DNA from: Stenotrophomonas maltophilia R551-3
GTDB lineage: Bacteria; Pseudomonadota; Gammaproteobacteria; Xanthomonadales; Xanthomonadaceae
Assembly: GCF_000020665.1 (NCBI RefSeq)
Contig: NC_011071.1
Span: 1,230,501-1,294,500 of the forward strand
Direction: 5' to 3'
Length of the DNA: 64,000 bases
Positions 1-8,297 of the stretch are shown piece after piece. The number at the start of each line of letters is the position of its first letter. The first letter of the stretch is position 1. Below the pieces are notes generated by a model. The model saw only the letters and a list, made by a program, of their open reading frames with translations. It made no database searches and was not told the DNA's origin. The position numbers and the translations under genes are program-made.

Positions 1-76
1 AACCGGCATCGACCAGGCCGGCGATACGCTCGCGTGCGTCGGCTTCGTAGTAGCTGTGACGCTGTACGCGGTTCAT
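1..76 (-). CDS. mdcD: Malonate decarboxylase beta subunit, N-terminal fragment
   Basis: Only the first 25 codons are in the window; the gene continues past base 1. The start MNRVQRHSYYEADARER followed by IAGLVDAG fits the N-terminus of MdcD, which with MdcE decarboxylates malonyl-S-ACP to acetyl-S-ACP. Its ATG overlaps the stop of the upstream delta-subunit gene (ATGA), so the two are probably translationally coupled. The order alpha-delta-beta is the usual mdc order and supports the call more than the short peptide does. Confidence 0.75.
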   Translation of the reverse strand, partial: MNRVQRHSYYEADARERIAGLVDAG

Positions 77-393
77 GGCGTGCCTCCGCCCAGCAGCGTT
101 TCCACTGCCTGGTCAAGGCGCAGGCTGACCACCGCCGGGGTTGCGCCGGCATCGTTGATCGAGATGCGCACATCGCGCAGCGGATGGCGTCGTGCGAAGT
201 CGGTGATCACCGCTTGCCACACGCTGCCGAAGCCCTGCGCGGCGGTGATGATGCGCACCGTCATCGCGCCGTCCAGCGCGGCCGGCTCCAGCAGGATTTC
301 CAGGTTGCCCGATGCGAGCACGCCTACCAGCACCGCATTGGTGGGGAAGTGTGCATGCGTCGTGCCGTCGAATCGATAATCAAGGGTTTCCAT
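73..393 (-). CDS. mdcC: Malonate decarboxylase acyl carrier protein (delta subunit)
   Basis: A 106-residue protein of the size of MdcC, the acyl carrier subunit that bears a phosphoribosyl-dephospho-CoA prosthetic group on a serine. It reads METLDYRFDG at the start and has the compact mixed sequence (ASGNLEILLEP, VRISINDAGATPAVV) seen in the family. The central GFGSVWQAV segment is a plausible carrier region, but the modified serine cannot be proved from sequence alone. It lies 10 bases downstream of mdcA and overlaps mdcD, so the three form one operon. Malonyl groups loaded here by MdcA are decarboxylated by MdcD/E. Confidence 0.88.
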   Translation of the reverse strand: METLDYRFDGTTHAHFPTNAVLVGVLASGNLEILLEPAALDGAMTVRIITAAQGFGSVWQAVITDFARRHPLRDVRISINDAGATPAVVSLRLDQAVETLLGGGTP

Positions 394-403
394 GCTCTGT
401 CCC

Positions 404-2047
404 TTACCAGTTGCGGAAGCGCTTGGGCGGGTCGTACAGTCCGCCGGACCAGCGCACTAGGTCCTTCACCGAGCGCGCGGCCAGCAGATCGCGGCTGGCA
501 TCGCGCACGGAGATGCCGAGGTCATCGGGACGGCGGATGACGCCACGGTCGCGAAGGTTTTCCACCATCGCGCGGTCGCGGCCCATGCCCACCGCGGTAT
601 AGCCGGCCACGCCACGGACCGCCTGTTCGCGCTCCTCAGGGGTGCGGCACAGCAGCAGGTTGGCGATGCCTTCTTCGGTCAGTACATGGCTGACATCGTC
701 GCCATAGATCATCACCGGTGGCAGCGGCATGTCCGCGCGCTCGGCCAGCTCCCATGCATCCAGCCGATCGACGAAGGCCGGCGCCATGTGCTCGCGGAAG
801 GTTTCCACCATCTGCACCACCAGCTTGCGCCCGCGCGGTATTTCACCGGGGCGCGCCGCCTGCTGGCCGGCCTTGATCCAGGCATCGCTGGCATGGCGGC
901 GGCCGCGTGCATCCGAGCCCATGTTCGGTGCGCCGCCGAAGCCGGCGATGCGGTCGCGGGTGGCGGTGGAGCTGTTGCCCTGCAGGTCGATCTGCAGGGT
1001 GGAGCCGATGAACATGTCACATGCATACAGGCCGGCGGTCTGCGAGAACGCGCGGTTGGAGCGCATCGAGCCATCGGCACCGGTGAAGAACACATCGCTG
1101 CGTGCGGCGATGTACTTCTCCATGCCCAGTTCGGAACCGAATGAATGCACCGACTTGACGAAGCCCGATTCGATCGCCGGAATCAGTGCCGGATGTGGAT
1201 TAAGTGCCCAGTGCTGGCAGATCTTTCCCTTCAGCCCGAGCGATTCGGCGTAGGTCGGCAGCAGCAGCTCGATGGCCGCCGTGTCGAAGCCGATGCCATG
1301 GTTGAGGCGGTTGACGCCGTACTCGGCGTAGATACCCTTGATCGCCATCATCGCCATCAGCACCTGGATCTCGGAGATCTGCGCCGGGTCGCGGGTGAAC
1401 AGCGGCTCGATGTGGTTCGGCTTCGGCGCCTGCACCACGAAGTTGACCCAGTCAGCGGGAATGTCGACGCGGGGGAGAGTGTCGACGATCTCGTTGACCT
1501 GGGCGATGACGATGCCGCCGCCGAACGCGGTGGCCTCGACGATGACCGGGGTGTCTTCGGTGTTCGGGCCGGTGTAGAGATTGCCGTGGCGATCGGCGGC
1601 CTGCGCGGCGACCAGCGCCACGCGTGGGGTCAGGTCGATGAAGTAGCGGCCGAACAGTTCCAGGTAGGTGTGGATGGCACCGATCTGGATGCGGCCTTCG
1701 GCCACCAGGTTGGCCAGCCGCACCGATTGCGGGCCGGAGAACGAGAAGTCCAGCTTCGAGGCGATGCCGCGTTCGAACACATCCAGGTGCGAGGGCAGCG
1801 ACAGCACCGACTGCACCATGTGCAGGTCATGCACCCGCGCGGGATCGAGGTCAGCCAGGCACTGGGCGAGGAAGTCGGCCTGCTTCTGGTTGTTGCCTTC
1901 CAGGCAGACCTTGTCGCCCGGCTCCAGCAGCGCGTGCAGCAGCTCGGCCACATCAGCGGCGGCGACCTCATGGCCGCGTGCCCAGGGCGAAGCACGCTCC
2001 AGACGCGCCCGGCGGCTGCGTTCCAACGTATCCCAGCTCGGGTTCAT
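404..2047 (-). CDS. mdcA: Malonate decarboxylase alpha subunit (acetyl-S-ACP:malonate ACP transferase)
   Basis: 547 residues from the ATG at 2047 (MNPSWDTLERSRRARLERA), the usual MdcA length. The open frame extends upstream, but that extension would cross the promoter region and lacks family resemblance. MdcA exchanges the acetyl group on the carrier protein for malonate, which starts the catalytic cycle of cytoplasmic biotin-independent malonate decarboxylase. CoA-transferase-type segments such as the GDKVCLEGNNQKQADFLAQCL region and FGSELGMEKYIAARSDV are visible. It is the first gene of a minus-strand operon (mdcA-mdcC-mdcD and beyond). The 190 bases upstream hold paired ATAATTACG repeats that may be regulatory. 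The pathway lets the cell use malonate as carbon source. Confidence 0.93.
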   Translation of the reverse strand: MNPSWDTLERSRRARLERASPWARGHEVAAADVAELLHALLEPGDKVCLEGNNQKQADFLAQCLADLDPARVHDLHMVQSVLSLPSHLDVFERGIASKLDFSFSGPQSVRLANLVAEGRIQIGAIHTYLELFGRYFIDLTPRVALVAAQAADRHGNLYTGPNTEDTPVIVEATAFGGGIVIAQVNEIVDTLPRVDIPADWVNFVVQAPKPNHIEPLFTRDPAQISEIQVLMAMMAIKGIYAEYGVNRLNHGIGFDTAAIELLLPTYAESLGLKGKICQHWALNPHPALIPAIESGFVKSVHSFGSELGMEKYIAARSDVFFTGADGSMRSNRAFSQTAGLYACDMFIGSTLQIDLQGNSSTATRDRIAGFGGAPNMGSDARGRRHASDAWIKAGQQAARPGEIPRGRKLVVQMVETFREHMAPAFVDRLDAWELAERADMPLPPVMIYGDDVSHVLTEEGIANLLLCRTPEEREQAVRGVAGYTAVGMGRDRAMVENLRDRGVIRRPDDLGISVRDASRDLLAARSVKDLVRWSGGLYDPPKRFRNW

Positions 2048-2072
2048 CGACCGGCTTCCGATTGGCGTTGAG

Positions 2073-2092
2073 ATAATTACGCCATAATTACG
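2073..2092 (-). promoter_or_regulatory. Direct repeat upstream of mdcA, candidate operator or promoter
   Basis: ATAATTACG (plus-strand reading) occurs twice, at 2073-2081 and 2084-2092, exactly 11 bases apart, about one helical turn. It is an AT-rich island in very GC-rich DNA, 26 bases upstream of the mdcA start. mdc operons are usually controlled by a LysR-type (MdcR) or GntR-type (MdcY) regulator. No regulator gene is visible here, so the binding protein is unknown. The same bases could include the -10 region. Confidence 0.4.
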
Positions 2093-2126
2093 AAGAGGCG
2101 TGCAACCCGCAATGCAGCAAAAAGAA

Positions 2127-2148
2127 GGGCCCGCTCGGAGGCGGGCCC
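2127..2148 (-). terminator. Rho-independent terminator of the TonB receptor gene
   Basis: Perfect 8-bp stem GGGCCCGC / GCGGGCCC with a 6-base loop. Read on the minus strand it is followed by TTCTTTTT. It lies about 90 bases past the stop of the receptor gene. Confidence 0.8.
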
Positions 2149-2186
2149 ATTCAGGTAGGCCACGGCCGTGGGTCGTGGCGGAGGGC

Positions 2187-2207
2187 GTGCCGACCAACGG
2201 TCGGCAC
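2187..2207. repeat. REP element, GTGCCGACC subtype
   Basis: Palindrome GTGCCGACC-aac-GGTCGGCAC between the receptor stop and its terminator. The same core recurs at 18661 and, with small base-paired changes, at 31330 and 52593. Confidence 0.75.
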
Positions 2208-2237
2208 CCACCAGGCACCCACCGGTTCGCGGGCCCC

Positions 2238-4430
2238 TCAGAACTTCCAGCGCAGGCTGGCCGCCACGAAGCGCGGTTCGCCGAAGTTGTTGTAGTCCAG
2301 GTTCGCCCAGTAGGTCTTGTCCAGCGCGTTGCGCACGCTCAGCGTTGCGGTCCAGCTGTCGCTGATGCGGTAGTTGGCGTTGAACTGCACCAGCATGTAG
2401 GCCGGTTGGTTCACGGTGACCGTGCCACCCAACGGGTAGGTGATGTTGTAGCCCTGCACCTTGCTCTGCCACTGCAGGCCACCGCCGATGCTCAGGCGCT
2501 CCAGCGCGCCGCGCAGCTGCAGCTGCGTGTTGAGCTGCAGCAGGTCCTTGGGCGGGTTGGCGTACAGCAGATCGGTGGCGGCGCGGGTGACCTTGACGTG
2601 GGTATAGCCGGCGTTGACCGTCCAGCCCGGCAGGATCTCGCCGTTGACGTCCATTTCCCAGCCGCGCGCCTTGGTGCCGTTGACGCCGACGTAGGCGGAG
2701 GTGCCATCGCTGAGCGAACCCTCCGGCACGCCCATGTCACGCACCGCGTAGTTGTCCTGCTTGGCTTCGAACACGGCGGCATTGGCGGTCAGGCGGCCAT
2801 CGAACCACTGCGTCTTGATGCCCGCTTCCAGGTTCGAGCCCTGTACCGGCGCCAGCAGGTTCTCGTTGCGGTCCTTGAAGTTCTGCGGGTTGAAGATCTC
2901 GGTGTAGCTGGCATACGCCGAGACGTTCGGCGTGATGTCGTAGACCAGGCCGACGTAAGGGGTGACTTCGTCGCTGACCTTGTACGCACCGCTGGTGCCG
3001 GTGTAGGCGCCAGCGGCGTTGTACGAGCGGCTGAGAGTTTCCCAGCGGCTCAGACGTGCACCGGCAATCAGCGACAGCGGATCGGCCAGGCGCAGGCGGG
3101 TGGCCAGATAGACGCCACTCTGCGTGGTCTTGGCCACGCGGCGCGCGCCGGTGCGGCGGTAGGTCACCTCGGAGATATCGCCGTTCCAGCTGTACACGTT
3201 GGGGATGTAGTAGCAGCGGTCGCTGCCGCAGCGCGCCCAGTCGGTCGGGAAGTTCAGTGCAAGCGTGTTGGTGGTGCCTTCAAGATCCGACCACTGCGCA
3301 CCGAGGGTCACGTCGTGGTCGCGGCCGAACAGCGGGAAACTGCCGGTCAGGTAGGCATCGACATTGCGGCGGGTGTCCTTGGAATCACCGGCGGCCGCAC
3401 GCAGGTAGATGCCCGAGCCGGTCACCGGGTCCGGGCTGCCGGTGCCGTACAGGCGTACGTTCTGCACGTTGCCGCGGGTGTAGGCGGTGTTGATCTTCAA
3501 CAGCCAGTTGTCGCCGAAGCGCTGTTCCAGATTGGCGAAGGCGGTGTTGCTCTCGCGCTTCCAGTAGCTCCACTTCGGCGACAGGTTGGTCGAGCGCGGC
3601 AGGTGCGCGAAATTGCCCTGGTTGTCGAAGAACGGCACGGTGCCCCAGGTCGAGCCGGTGGGGTTGTTGTCCTGGCTCTGGTAACCGAGGGTGATCGTGG
3701 TGCTGTCGGTGACGTCGCCTTCGAGCACCGCCATGCCGGCCATCTTGTTCTCATCGTAGCGGTCGTAGTACAGGCCACGATCGGTATAGGCGGCGACCAC
3801 GCGGCTGCGGAAGCGGCCGTCGGCGGTCAACGGTGCGGTCACGTCGGCTTCCATGCGGCGGTAGTCCCAGCTGCCGGCGCTGACCGAGAACGAGGCGTCG
3901 AACTCCTTGCCTGGGCGCTTGCGCAGCAGGTTGACCGTGGCCGACGGCACGCCGGCACCGCTGAGCAGGCCGTTGGCGCCGCGGATCACTTCGATGCGGT
4001 CGTAGAAGGCGGTGTCGTATTCCTGGTTGGTCGAACCGCTGTAGGTGGGAATGCCATCGACCTGGAAATCGGTGATGGCGAAGCCACGCGCGTAGTACAG
4101 CGGGCGCTGGGTGTCATAGAAGGACACGCTGACGCCGGTGACGTTGCGCATCACGTCGTTGATGCTGAACAGCGATTCGTCCTGCAGGCGCTTCAGGCTG
4201 ATCGCGGTGGCCGACTGCGGGGTTTCCTGCAGGGTGATCGGCAGGCGGGTGGTGCTGGCCGGTGGCGCGGATTTTTCGGCGCGCACGCTGACCCGGTCCA
4301 GGGTCTTGGCATCGGATGCATCGACGGCGGCCTCGGCGAACGCCGGAGACGCGACCAGCGCGAGCGAAGAGAGCAGGGCAGCCGGCAGCAGCGCACGGCG
4401 GGGCAGGCGGTTACGGAACGTCAGGGACAT
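2238..4430 (-). CDS. TonB-dependent siderophore receptor
   Basis: 730 residues from the ATG at 4430. The longer frame starting at 4514 was rejected because MSLTFRNRLPRRALLPAALL opens a good signal peptide with cleavage after about ASPAFA. Next comes a TonB-box-like stretch (KTLDRVSVRA), then a plug domain with ETPQSATAIS, NVTGVSVSFYDTQRP, QVDGIPTYSG and RIEVIRGANGLLSGAG, as in FhuE/FpvA/FoxA-type ferric siderophore receptors. The rest is beta-barrel, ending in the outer-membrane signature RWKF with C-terminal Phe. It should import a ferric siderophore across the outer membrane using TonB energy; the ligand cannot be told. No STN signalling domain is present, unlike the receptor at 57044. A candidate Fur box lies about 115 bases upstream. 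Confidence 0.9.
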   Translation of the reverse strand: MSLTFRNRLPRRALLPAALLSSLALVASPAFAEAAVDASDAKTLDRVSVRAEKSAPPASTTRLPITLQETPQSATAISLKRLQDESLFSINDVMRNVTGVSVSFYDTQRPLYYARGFAITDFQVDGIPTYSGSTNQEYDTAFYDRIEVIRGANGLLSGAGVPSATVNLLRKRPGKEFDASFSVSAGSWDYRRMEADVTAPLTADGRFRSRVVAAYTDRGLYYDRYDENKMAGMAVLEGDVTDSTTITLGYQSQDNNPTGSTWGTVPFFDNQGNFAHLPRSTNLSPKWSYWKRESNTAFANLEQRFGDNWLLKINTAYTRGNVQNVRLYGTGSPDPVTGSGIYLRAAAGDSKDTRRNVDAYLTGSFPLFGRDHDVTLGAQWSDLEGTTNTLALNFPTDWARCGSDRCYYIPNVYSWNGDISEVTYRRTGARRVAKTTQSGVYLATRLRLADPLSLIAGARLSRWETLSRSYNAAGAYTGTSGAYKVSDEVTPYVGLVYDITPNVSAYASYTEIFNPQNFKDRNENLLAPVQGSNLEAGIKTQWFDGRLTANAAVFEAKQDNYAVRDMGVPEGSLSDGTSAYVGVNGTKARGWEMDVNGEILPGWTVNAGYTHVKVTRAATDLLYANPPKDLLQLNTQLQLRGALERLSIGGGLQWQSKVQGYNITYPLGGTVTVNQPAYMLVQFNANYRISDSWTATLSVRNALDKTYWANLDYNNFGEPRFVAASLRWKF

Positions 4431-4543
4431 GGCGGGTTCGAAGCTCGGAGACGGGAAGGGGGCGGCAACAGTCGTCCAGCACCCGGGCGGCGGCTTCGGG
4501 CACATCAGGTCCATCTGGGAGAGGCGCGGTCACTGCGCAGGAT

Positions 4544-4565
4544 GCAAATGTAAATAATTCTTAAC
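4544..4565 (-). promoter_or_regulatory. Candidate Fur box upstream of the siderophore receptor
   Basis: The AT-rich stretch GCAAATGTAAATAATTCTTA lies in GC-rich DNA and resembles the GCAAATGATAATAATTCTCATT-like form of gammaproteobacterial Fur boxes. This is a by-eye match and several positions differ. Iron control would fit the downstream receptor. Confidence 0.45.
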
Positions 4566-4624
4566 AACATTACAATTCTCGTCATTGCGCAGAGGCTTCT
4601 CGGCATGCAGCAGCGCCCATGGCG

Positions 4625-4660
4625 GGGTCGGATCCCTCCCGTGCGGGAGGGATCCGACCC
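4625..4660. repeat. Palindromic repeat, GGGTCGGATCC family
   Basis: 16-bp perfect stem (4625-4640 with 4645-4660) and a 4-base loop, in the gap between mqo and the receptor gene. The same GGGTCGGATCC arm ends occur in the double element at 16276-16377, so this is a second REP family beside the GTAG elements. Confidence 0.75.
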
Positions 4661-4678
4661 GCAGTCCCTCAAACGCGA

Positions 4679-4700
4679 ACGGCCACCCGAAGGTGGCCGT
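4679..4700 (-). terminator. Terminator hairpin downstream of mqo
   Basis: 9-bp perfect stem ACGGCCACC / GGTGGCCGT with a CGAA loop, about 30 bases past the mqo stop. The tail on the minus strand (TTCGCGTTT) is only moderately T-rich. Confidence 0.6.
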
Positions 4701-4728
4701 CCGTGTCTGCGCAGGGAGTCTGCCAGGC

Positions 4729-6429
4729 TTACAGCGCCTGCAGCTCCTCGTTGGCGTTGCGCTTTTCCTTGGCCGGTGCCGGAGCCGCTGCAGGAACCGC
4801 TGCCGGCACCGGCGCCGCCGCGTTCGCGTCCACCGGCACCTCCAGGTACGGCAGGTGCAGGCTCTGGCTGGTCAGCGTGCGGATCTCATTGACCAGTGCC
4901 GCGCTGTCGTTGAGCTTGCGCCCGTACGACGGCACGATCTCGCGCAGGCGGCTTTCCCAGCCGGCCTTCATCTGGTCCGGGAAGGCCTTGGCCATCAGGT
5001 CCAGCATGATCGGCGGCGAGGTCGACGCACCCGGCGAAGCGCCGAGCAGGGCGGCGATGGTGTGGTCCTTGTCGGTCACGATCTCGGTACCGAACTGCAG
5101 CACCGGGCCCTTCAACGGATCGCGCTTGATGATCTGCACGCGCTGGCCGGCGGTCACCAGCTTCCAGTCGCCCGGCTTGGCATTTGGGAAGTACTTGACC
5201 AGTTCGGCCTGGCGATCAGCATCGTTCAAGCGTGCCTGGGCCATCAGGTACTGCACCAGGTCCAGGTTGTCCTTGCCCACTTCCAGCATCGGGCCGACGT
5301 TGTTGTGGTTGACCGACGAGTACAGGTCCCACCACGAGCCGTGCTTGAGGAACTTGGTGCTGTACAGCGCGAACGGCCCGAACAGGACCACCGGCTTGCC
5401 GTCCAGCTTGCGCGCATCCAGGTGCGGCACCGACATCGGCGGCGAACCGGTTTCGGCCATTCCGTAGGCCTTCACGCCGTGGCGCGAGGTCACGTCCTGG
5501 CCCTGGAAGGCGAGGAACTGGCCACCGACCGGGAAGCCGGCGTAGTCCTTCGATTCCGGAATGCCGGACATCTGCAGCAGCTTCAGCGCGGCGCCACCGG
5601 CACCGATGAACACGAAGCGCGCGTGGGTGGTGGACTCGGTGCCGGCCTTGAGGTCCTTCACCGTCACGTTCCAGCTCTTGTCCGTGTTCTGCCGCAGCGC
5701 GCTCACTTCGTGGTTGAGGTGCAGGCTGAAGTTCGGGCTGCGCTGCAGGCCGGTGGTCAGCTGGCGGGTGATCACACCGAAGTTGACGTCGGTGCCCAGC
5801 GGCATCCAGGTCGCGGCAACCTTCTGCTTCGGGTCACGGCCTTCCATCAGAAGCGGTGCCCACTGCTTGATCTGTGCCGGATCCTCGGAGTACTGCATGC
5901 CGTAGAACAGCGGATTCTTCACCAGGGCCTGCTGGCGCTTGTGCAGGTAGGCGATGTTGTCATCGCCCCAGACGAAGCTCATGTGCGGGGTCGGGTTGAT
6001 GAAGTCGCTGGGCTGGCTCAACCGGCCTTCCTTCACCTGGTGCGACCAGAACTGGCGCGAGACCTCGAACGATTCGGCAATGCCGACCGCACGCTTGGTC
6101 TCGATGCTGCCGTCGGGCAGTTCCGGGGTGTAGTTCAGTTCGGCGAAGGCCGAGTGGCCGGTACCGGCGTTGTTCCAGCCATCGGAGCTTTCACCGGCGA
6201 CGCCGTCGAGGCGTTCGTAGACCTGGATGTTCCAGTCCGGCTGCAGTTCCTGCAGGTAGGTGGCCAGGGTGATGCTCATGATGCCGGCGCCGACCAGTAC
6301 AACGTCGACGGGCTTGTCGTTGCTGGCGGCGGGCACCGAGCGCTTGGTCAGCGGCCAGTACAGGAACAGCGCGGCGGCCAGCAACAGCAGCACGAGCAGG
6401 GCGAGCAGAACCTTGCCAAATTTCTTCAT
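4729..6429 (-). CDS. mqo: Malate:quinone oxidoreductase
   Basis: 566 residues from the ATG at 6429. FAD-dependent Mqo oxidises malate to oxaloacetate and passes electrons to the quinone pool at the membrane, a route into the TCA cycle alternative to NAD malate dehydrogenase. Visible marks are the dinucleotide-binding [19 protein letters not shown] (about residues 42-60), the family signature [38 protein letters not shown], and the C-terminal [12 protein letters not shown]. Residues 5-26 are very hydrophobic ([19 protein letters not shown]), a membrane anchor or uncleaved signal, and the C-terminus is Ala/Pro-rich. No clear Shine-Dalgarno precedes the ATG. The gene is monocistronic and followed by a hairpin. 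Confidence 0.95.
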   Translation of the reverse strand: MKKFGKVLLALLVLLLLAAALFLYWPLTKRSVPAASNDKPVDVVLVGAGIMSITLATYLQELQPDWNIQVYERLDGVAGESSDGWNNAGTGHSAFAELNYTPELPDGSIETKRAVGIAESFEVSRQFWSHQVKEGRLSQPSDFINPTPHMSFVWGDDNIAYLHKRQQALVKNPLFYGMQYSEDPAQIKQWAPLLMEGRDPKQKVAATWMPLGTDVNFGVITRQLTTGLQRSPNFSLHLNHEVSALRQNTDKSWNVTVKDLKAGTESTTHARFVFIGAGGAALKLLQMSGIPESKDYAGFPVGGQFLAFQGQDVTSRHGVKAYGMAETGSPPMSVPHLDARKLDGKPVVLFGPFALYSTKFLKHGSWWDLYSSVNHNNVGPMLEVGKDNLDLVQYLMAQARLNDADRQAELVKYFPNAKPGDWKLVTAGQRVQIIKRDPLKGPVLQFGTEIVTDKDHTIAALLGASPGASTSPPIMLDLMAKAFPDQMKAGWESRLREIVPSYGRKLNDSAALVNEIRTLTSQSLHLPYLEVPVDANAAAPVPAAVPAAAPAPAKEKRNANEELQAL

Positions 6430-6590
6430 GGGGGCGGGATCGTTGGCGGAGGGGAGGGGGTCAGGATGCGCGTGGGAACGCGAAAGGGCGTGAAGAAACA
6501 AGGCGTTGCGCCATCCATTCGCGGATTTTAACCGCTTCTGGTCCCTTTTTGATGCAACGCAGCATCCGGCGTTTCGCGTCACCCTCACCC

Positions 6591-6614
6591 GGTAGCGCCA
6601 GGCCATGCCTGGCG
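6591..6614 (+). repeat. REP element, GTAG type
   Basis: GGTAGCGCCAGGCCATGCCTGGCG: the GTAG head followed by a GCCAGGC-CAT-GCCTGGC stem. Compared with the common GCCGGGC form, one base in each arm differs and pairing is kept. It sits between mqo and the acetyltransferase gene. Confidence 0.8.
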
Positions 6615-6624
6615 ACGCCTTCAA

Positions 6625-7071
6625 TCAAACCAGCTCCAGAATCTCGTCACCGGCCTCATCAATCTCACCGGTCGGGCGCCAGCCCAGGCGCCGGTAGAAG
6701 CCATGCGAGCGCGAGCGCGGGTCTGCCGAACAGGCCAGGAACAGTCGCTGGTGGCCGGCGTCGCGGGTCAGGCTGACCACCTCCTGCAGCAGCTGCCGGC
6801 CGATGCCACGGCCTTCGTAGTCCGGCAGCAGGGCCAGCACCAGCACCTCGCCGCTGTCGCGGTCGGCGAAGCAGTAACCGGCCATGCGCTCCCCTTCCCA
6901 GGCCACGCGGCCGATCGAATCGCCCTGGGCGATGCCGGCCGCCCAACTCTCCGGCGTGATGCCCAGCTCCGCCAACTGCGCGGCACTGAAGGCGTTCTCG
7001 CGGGTGCGCCCGCGCAGGTCGATGCAGGCGGCGGCATCGTCGGGGTGGGCATCGCGCACGGAGACGAGCAT
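6625..7071 (-). CDS. GNAT family N-acetyltransferase
   Basis: 148 residues from the ATG at 7071, which has AAGG nine bases upstream; an in-frame ATG at 7080 is nearly as good. The GNAT fold is shown by AWEGERMAGYCFADRDSGEVLVLALLPDYEGRGIGR (beta4, then the acetyl-CoA loop with Q/RxxGxG/A as YEGRGIGRQLL) and by the C-terminal SHGFYRRLGWRPTGE motif. The substrate cannot be named. It is a single minus-strand gene between a REP element and the inverted repeat at 7159. Confidence 0.85.
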   Translation of the reverse strand: MLVSVRDAHPDDAAACIDLRGRTRENAFSAAQLAELGITPESWAAGIAQGDSIGRVAWEGERMAGYCFADRDSGEVLVLALLPDYEGRGIGRQLLQEVVSLTRDAGHQRLFLACSADPRSRSHGFYRRLGWRPTGEIDEAGDEILELV

Positions 7072-7158
7072 GCAGGACATCCTTGTAGTGATTGGCCGAT
7101 CAGTATCCGCATCGCGCATGGACCGGGTGTGGAGGTTTCGTGGAGATCCGATGGAGCA

Positions 7159-7243
7159 AAAAAGGGGACGGAGGGGATTAAGTCGTCTTTGCCCCGGATG
7201 TCGTTTGGGTCTTAAACGACTTAATCCCCTCCGTCCCCTTTTT
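7159..7243. repeat. Inverted repeat element (GGGGACGGAGGGG family), copy 1
   Basis: 28-bp perfect arms at 7159-7186 and 7216-7243 with a 29-base loop. The arms begin AAAAAGGGGACGGAGGGG and end AAGTCGT. Two more copies lie at 35494 and 55251 with the same arms and unrelated loops. The right arm ends 11 bases before the argP stop, so read on either strand it makes a long hairpin with a T tract and could terminate argP transcription. It resembles a small non-autonomous mobile or REP-like element. Confidence 0.8.
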
Positions 7244-7254
7244 GCGGCGCTCCG

Positions 7255-8160
7255 TCAACGCTTGCGTCGCACCAGCGCCGACGACGCCTCCAGCACGGCG
7301 CGGGTCAGCAGGGCCATGGTCTGCACGTCACCCTTCCAGTGCTGCCAGTACAGCGGCACGTCTTCCCACGCGCGCTGGCGTACGTAGACCAGGCGGCCGG
7401 CGTCCAGATGCCGCTTGACCAAGGGCAGGGGATTCATGGTCCAGCCCATGCCGCCCAGGTTGGCCTGCACGAACGCGCGGGTGGAGGGAATCCACCAGGT
7501 TGGCGCGGTGCTGGGCAGGTCGTCGCCGGCCATGCGCCGGGCGAAGCGCGATTGCATTTCGTCCTTGCGGTTGAACACCAGCACCGGTGCCGTGGCCAGG
7601 GCCTGGGCGGTCACGCCCTTGGCAAAATGGCGCTCGCGGAACTCCGGGGTGCAGGTCGCCGCGTAGCGGATGCTGCCCAGCGCATGGATCTGGCAGCCCT
7701 GCACCGGCTCGTCCAGAGTGGTCACCGCGCCCAGCACGGTGCCCTGGCGCAGCAGTTCGACGGTGTGATCCTGGTCTTCCACGCGCAGGTCCAGGGTGGT
7801 GCCGGTGCTCTGCGCGAACTGGAAGGCAGCCTGCGGGAACCAGGTTTCCAGGCTGTCGTGGTTCACCGCCACCGGAATGCTTGCCTGCGGCAGGTCTTCG
7901 TCGGCCAGGCCCATCCGGTGCAGGGCATCGTGTTCGAGCAGGGCGGTCTGCTCGGCCAGCTGCACCAGCACCTGGCCCTCGGCGGTGGCGGTGGCCGGGG
8001 TGCCGCGCTTGACCAGCAGGCGGCCAACCCGATCCTCCAGTGCCTTGACCCGCTGCGAGATGGCCGACGGCGTGACATTCAGCGACTGTGCCGCGCGGTC
8101 GAAGCTGCCTTCGCGGATCACTGCAGCCAAGGCGCGCAGCTGGGCATGGTCGATACGCAT
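7255..8160 (-). CDS. argP: LysR-type regulator, ArgP-like
   Basis: 301 residues from the ATG at 8160. The N-terminal LysR helix-turn-helix is clear: LRALAAVIREGSFDRAAQSLNVTPSAISQRVKALEDRVGRLLVKR (about residues 8-52), followed by a substrate-binding domain. The length and the AAVIREGSFDRAA..VTPSAISQRVKALE sequence match ArgP (IciA), which activates the arginine exporter argO in response to arginine and lysine. The divergent neighbour is an argO-type exporter, which supports the call. A T-N11-A dyad lies 15 bases before the start. The gene ends next to a long inverted repeat. Confidence 0.85.
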   Translation of the reverse strand: MRIDHAQLRALAAVIREGSFDRAAQSLNVTPSAISQRVKALEDRVGRLLVKRGTPATATAEGQVLVQLAEQTALLEHDALHRMGLADEDLPQASIPVAVNHDSLETWFPQAAFQFAQSTGTTLDLRVEDQDHTVELLRQGTVLGAVTTLDEPVQGCQIHALGSIRYAATCTPEFRERHFAKGVTAQALATAPVLVFNRKDEMQSRFARRMAGDDLPSTAPTWWIPSTRAFVQANLGGMGWTMNPLPLVKRHLDAGRLVYVRQRAWEDVPLYWQHWKGDVQTMALLTRAVLEASSALVRRKR

Positions 8161-8174
8161 CGAATTAAGCTCCG

Positions 8175-8189
8175 CTAATGTTGGATTAG
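8175..8189. promoter_or_regulatory. LysR-type dyad in the argP-argO intergenic region
   Basis: Perfect inverted repeat CTAAT-gttgg-ATTAG fitting the T-N11-A LysR box. It lies in the AT-rich 137-base gap between divergent argP and argO. Likely the ArgP binding site, by position. Confidence 0.55.
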
Positions 8190-8297
8190 TAAGTTTAGCT
8201 CGTCTTTTTAATGTTGCGGCGCGACAATGGCGCCAGTTCCGGTGCTGTCCGCCTTCGCGAGGCACCGTCCCCCAAGCAAGTAAAGGCAGTGAATCCC

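Noticed and set aside
2100..4553. 817-codon plus-strand frame opposite the TonB receptor gene
   Set aside because: It is antisense to a gene with clear signal peptide, plug and barrel; its translation is low-complexity (Val/Ala/Gly/Gln-rich), as expected from high-GC antisense DNA.
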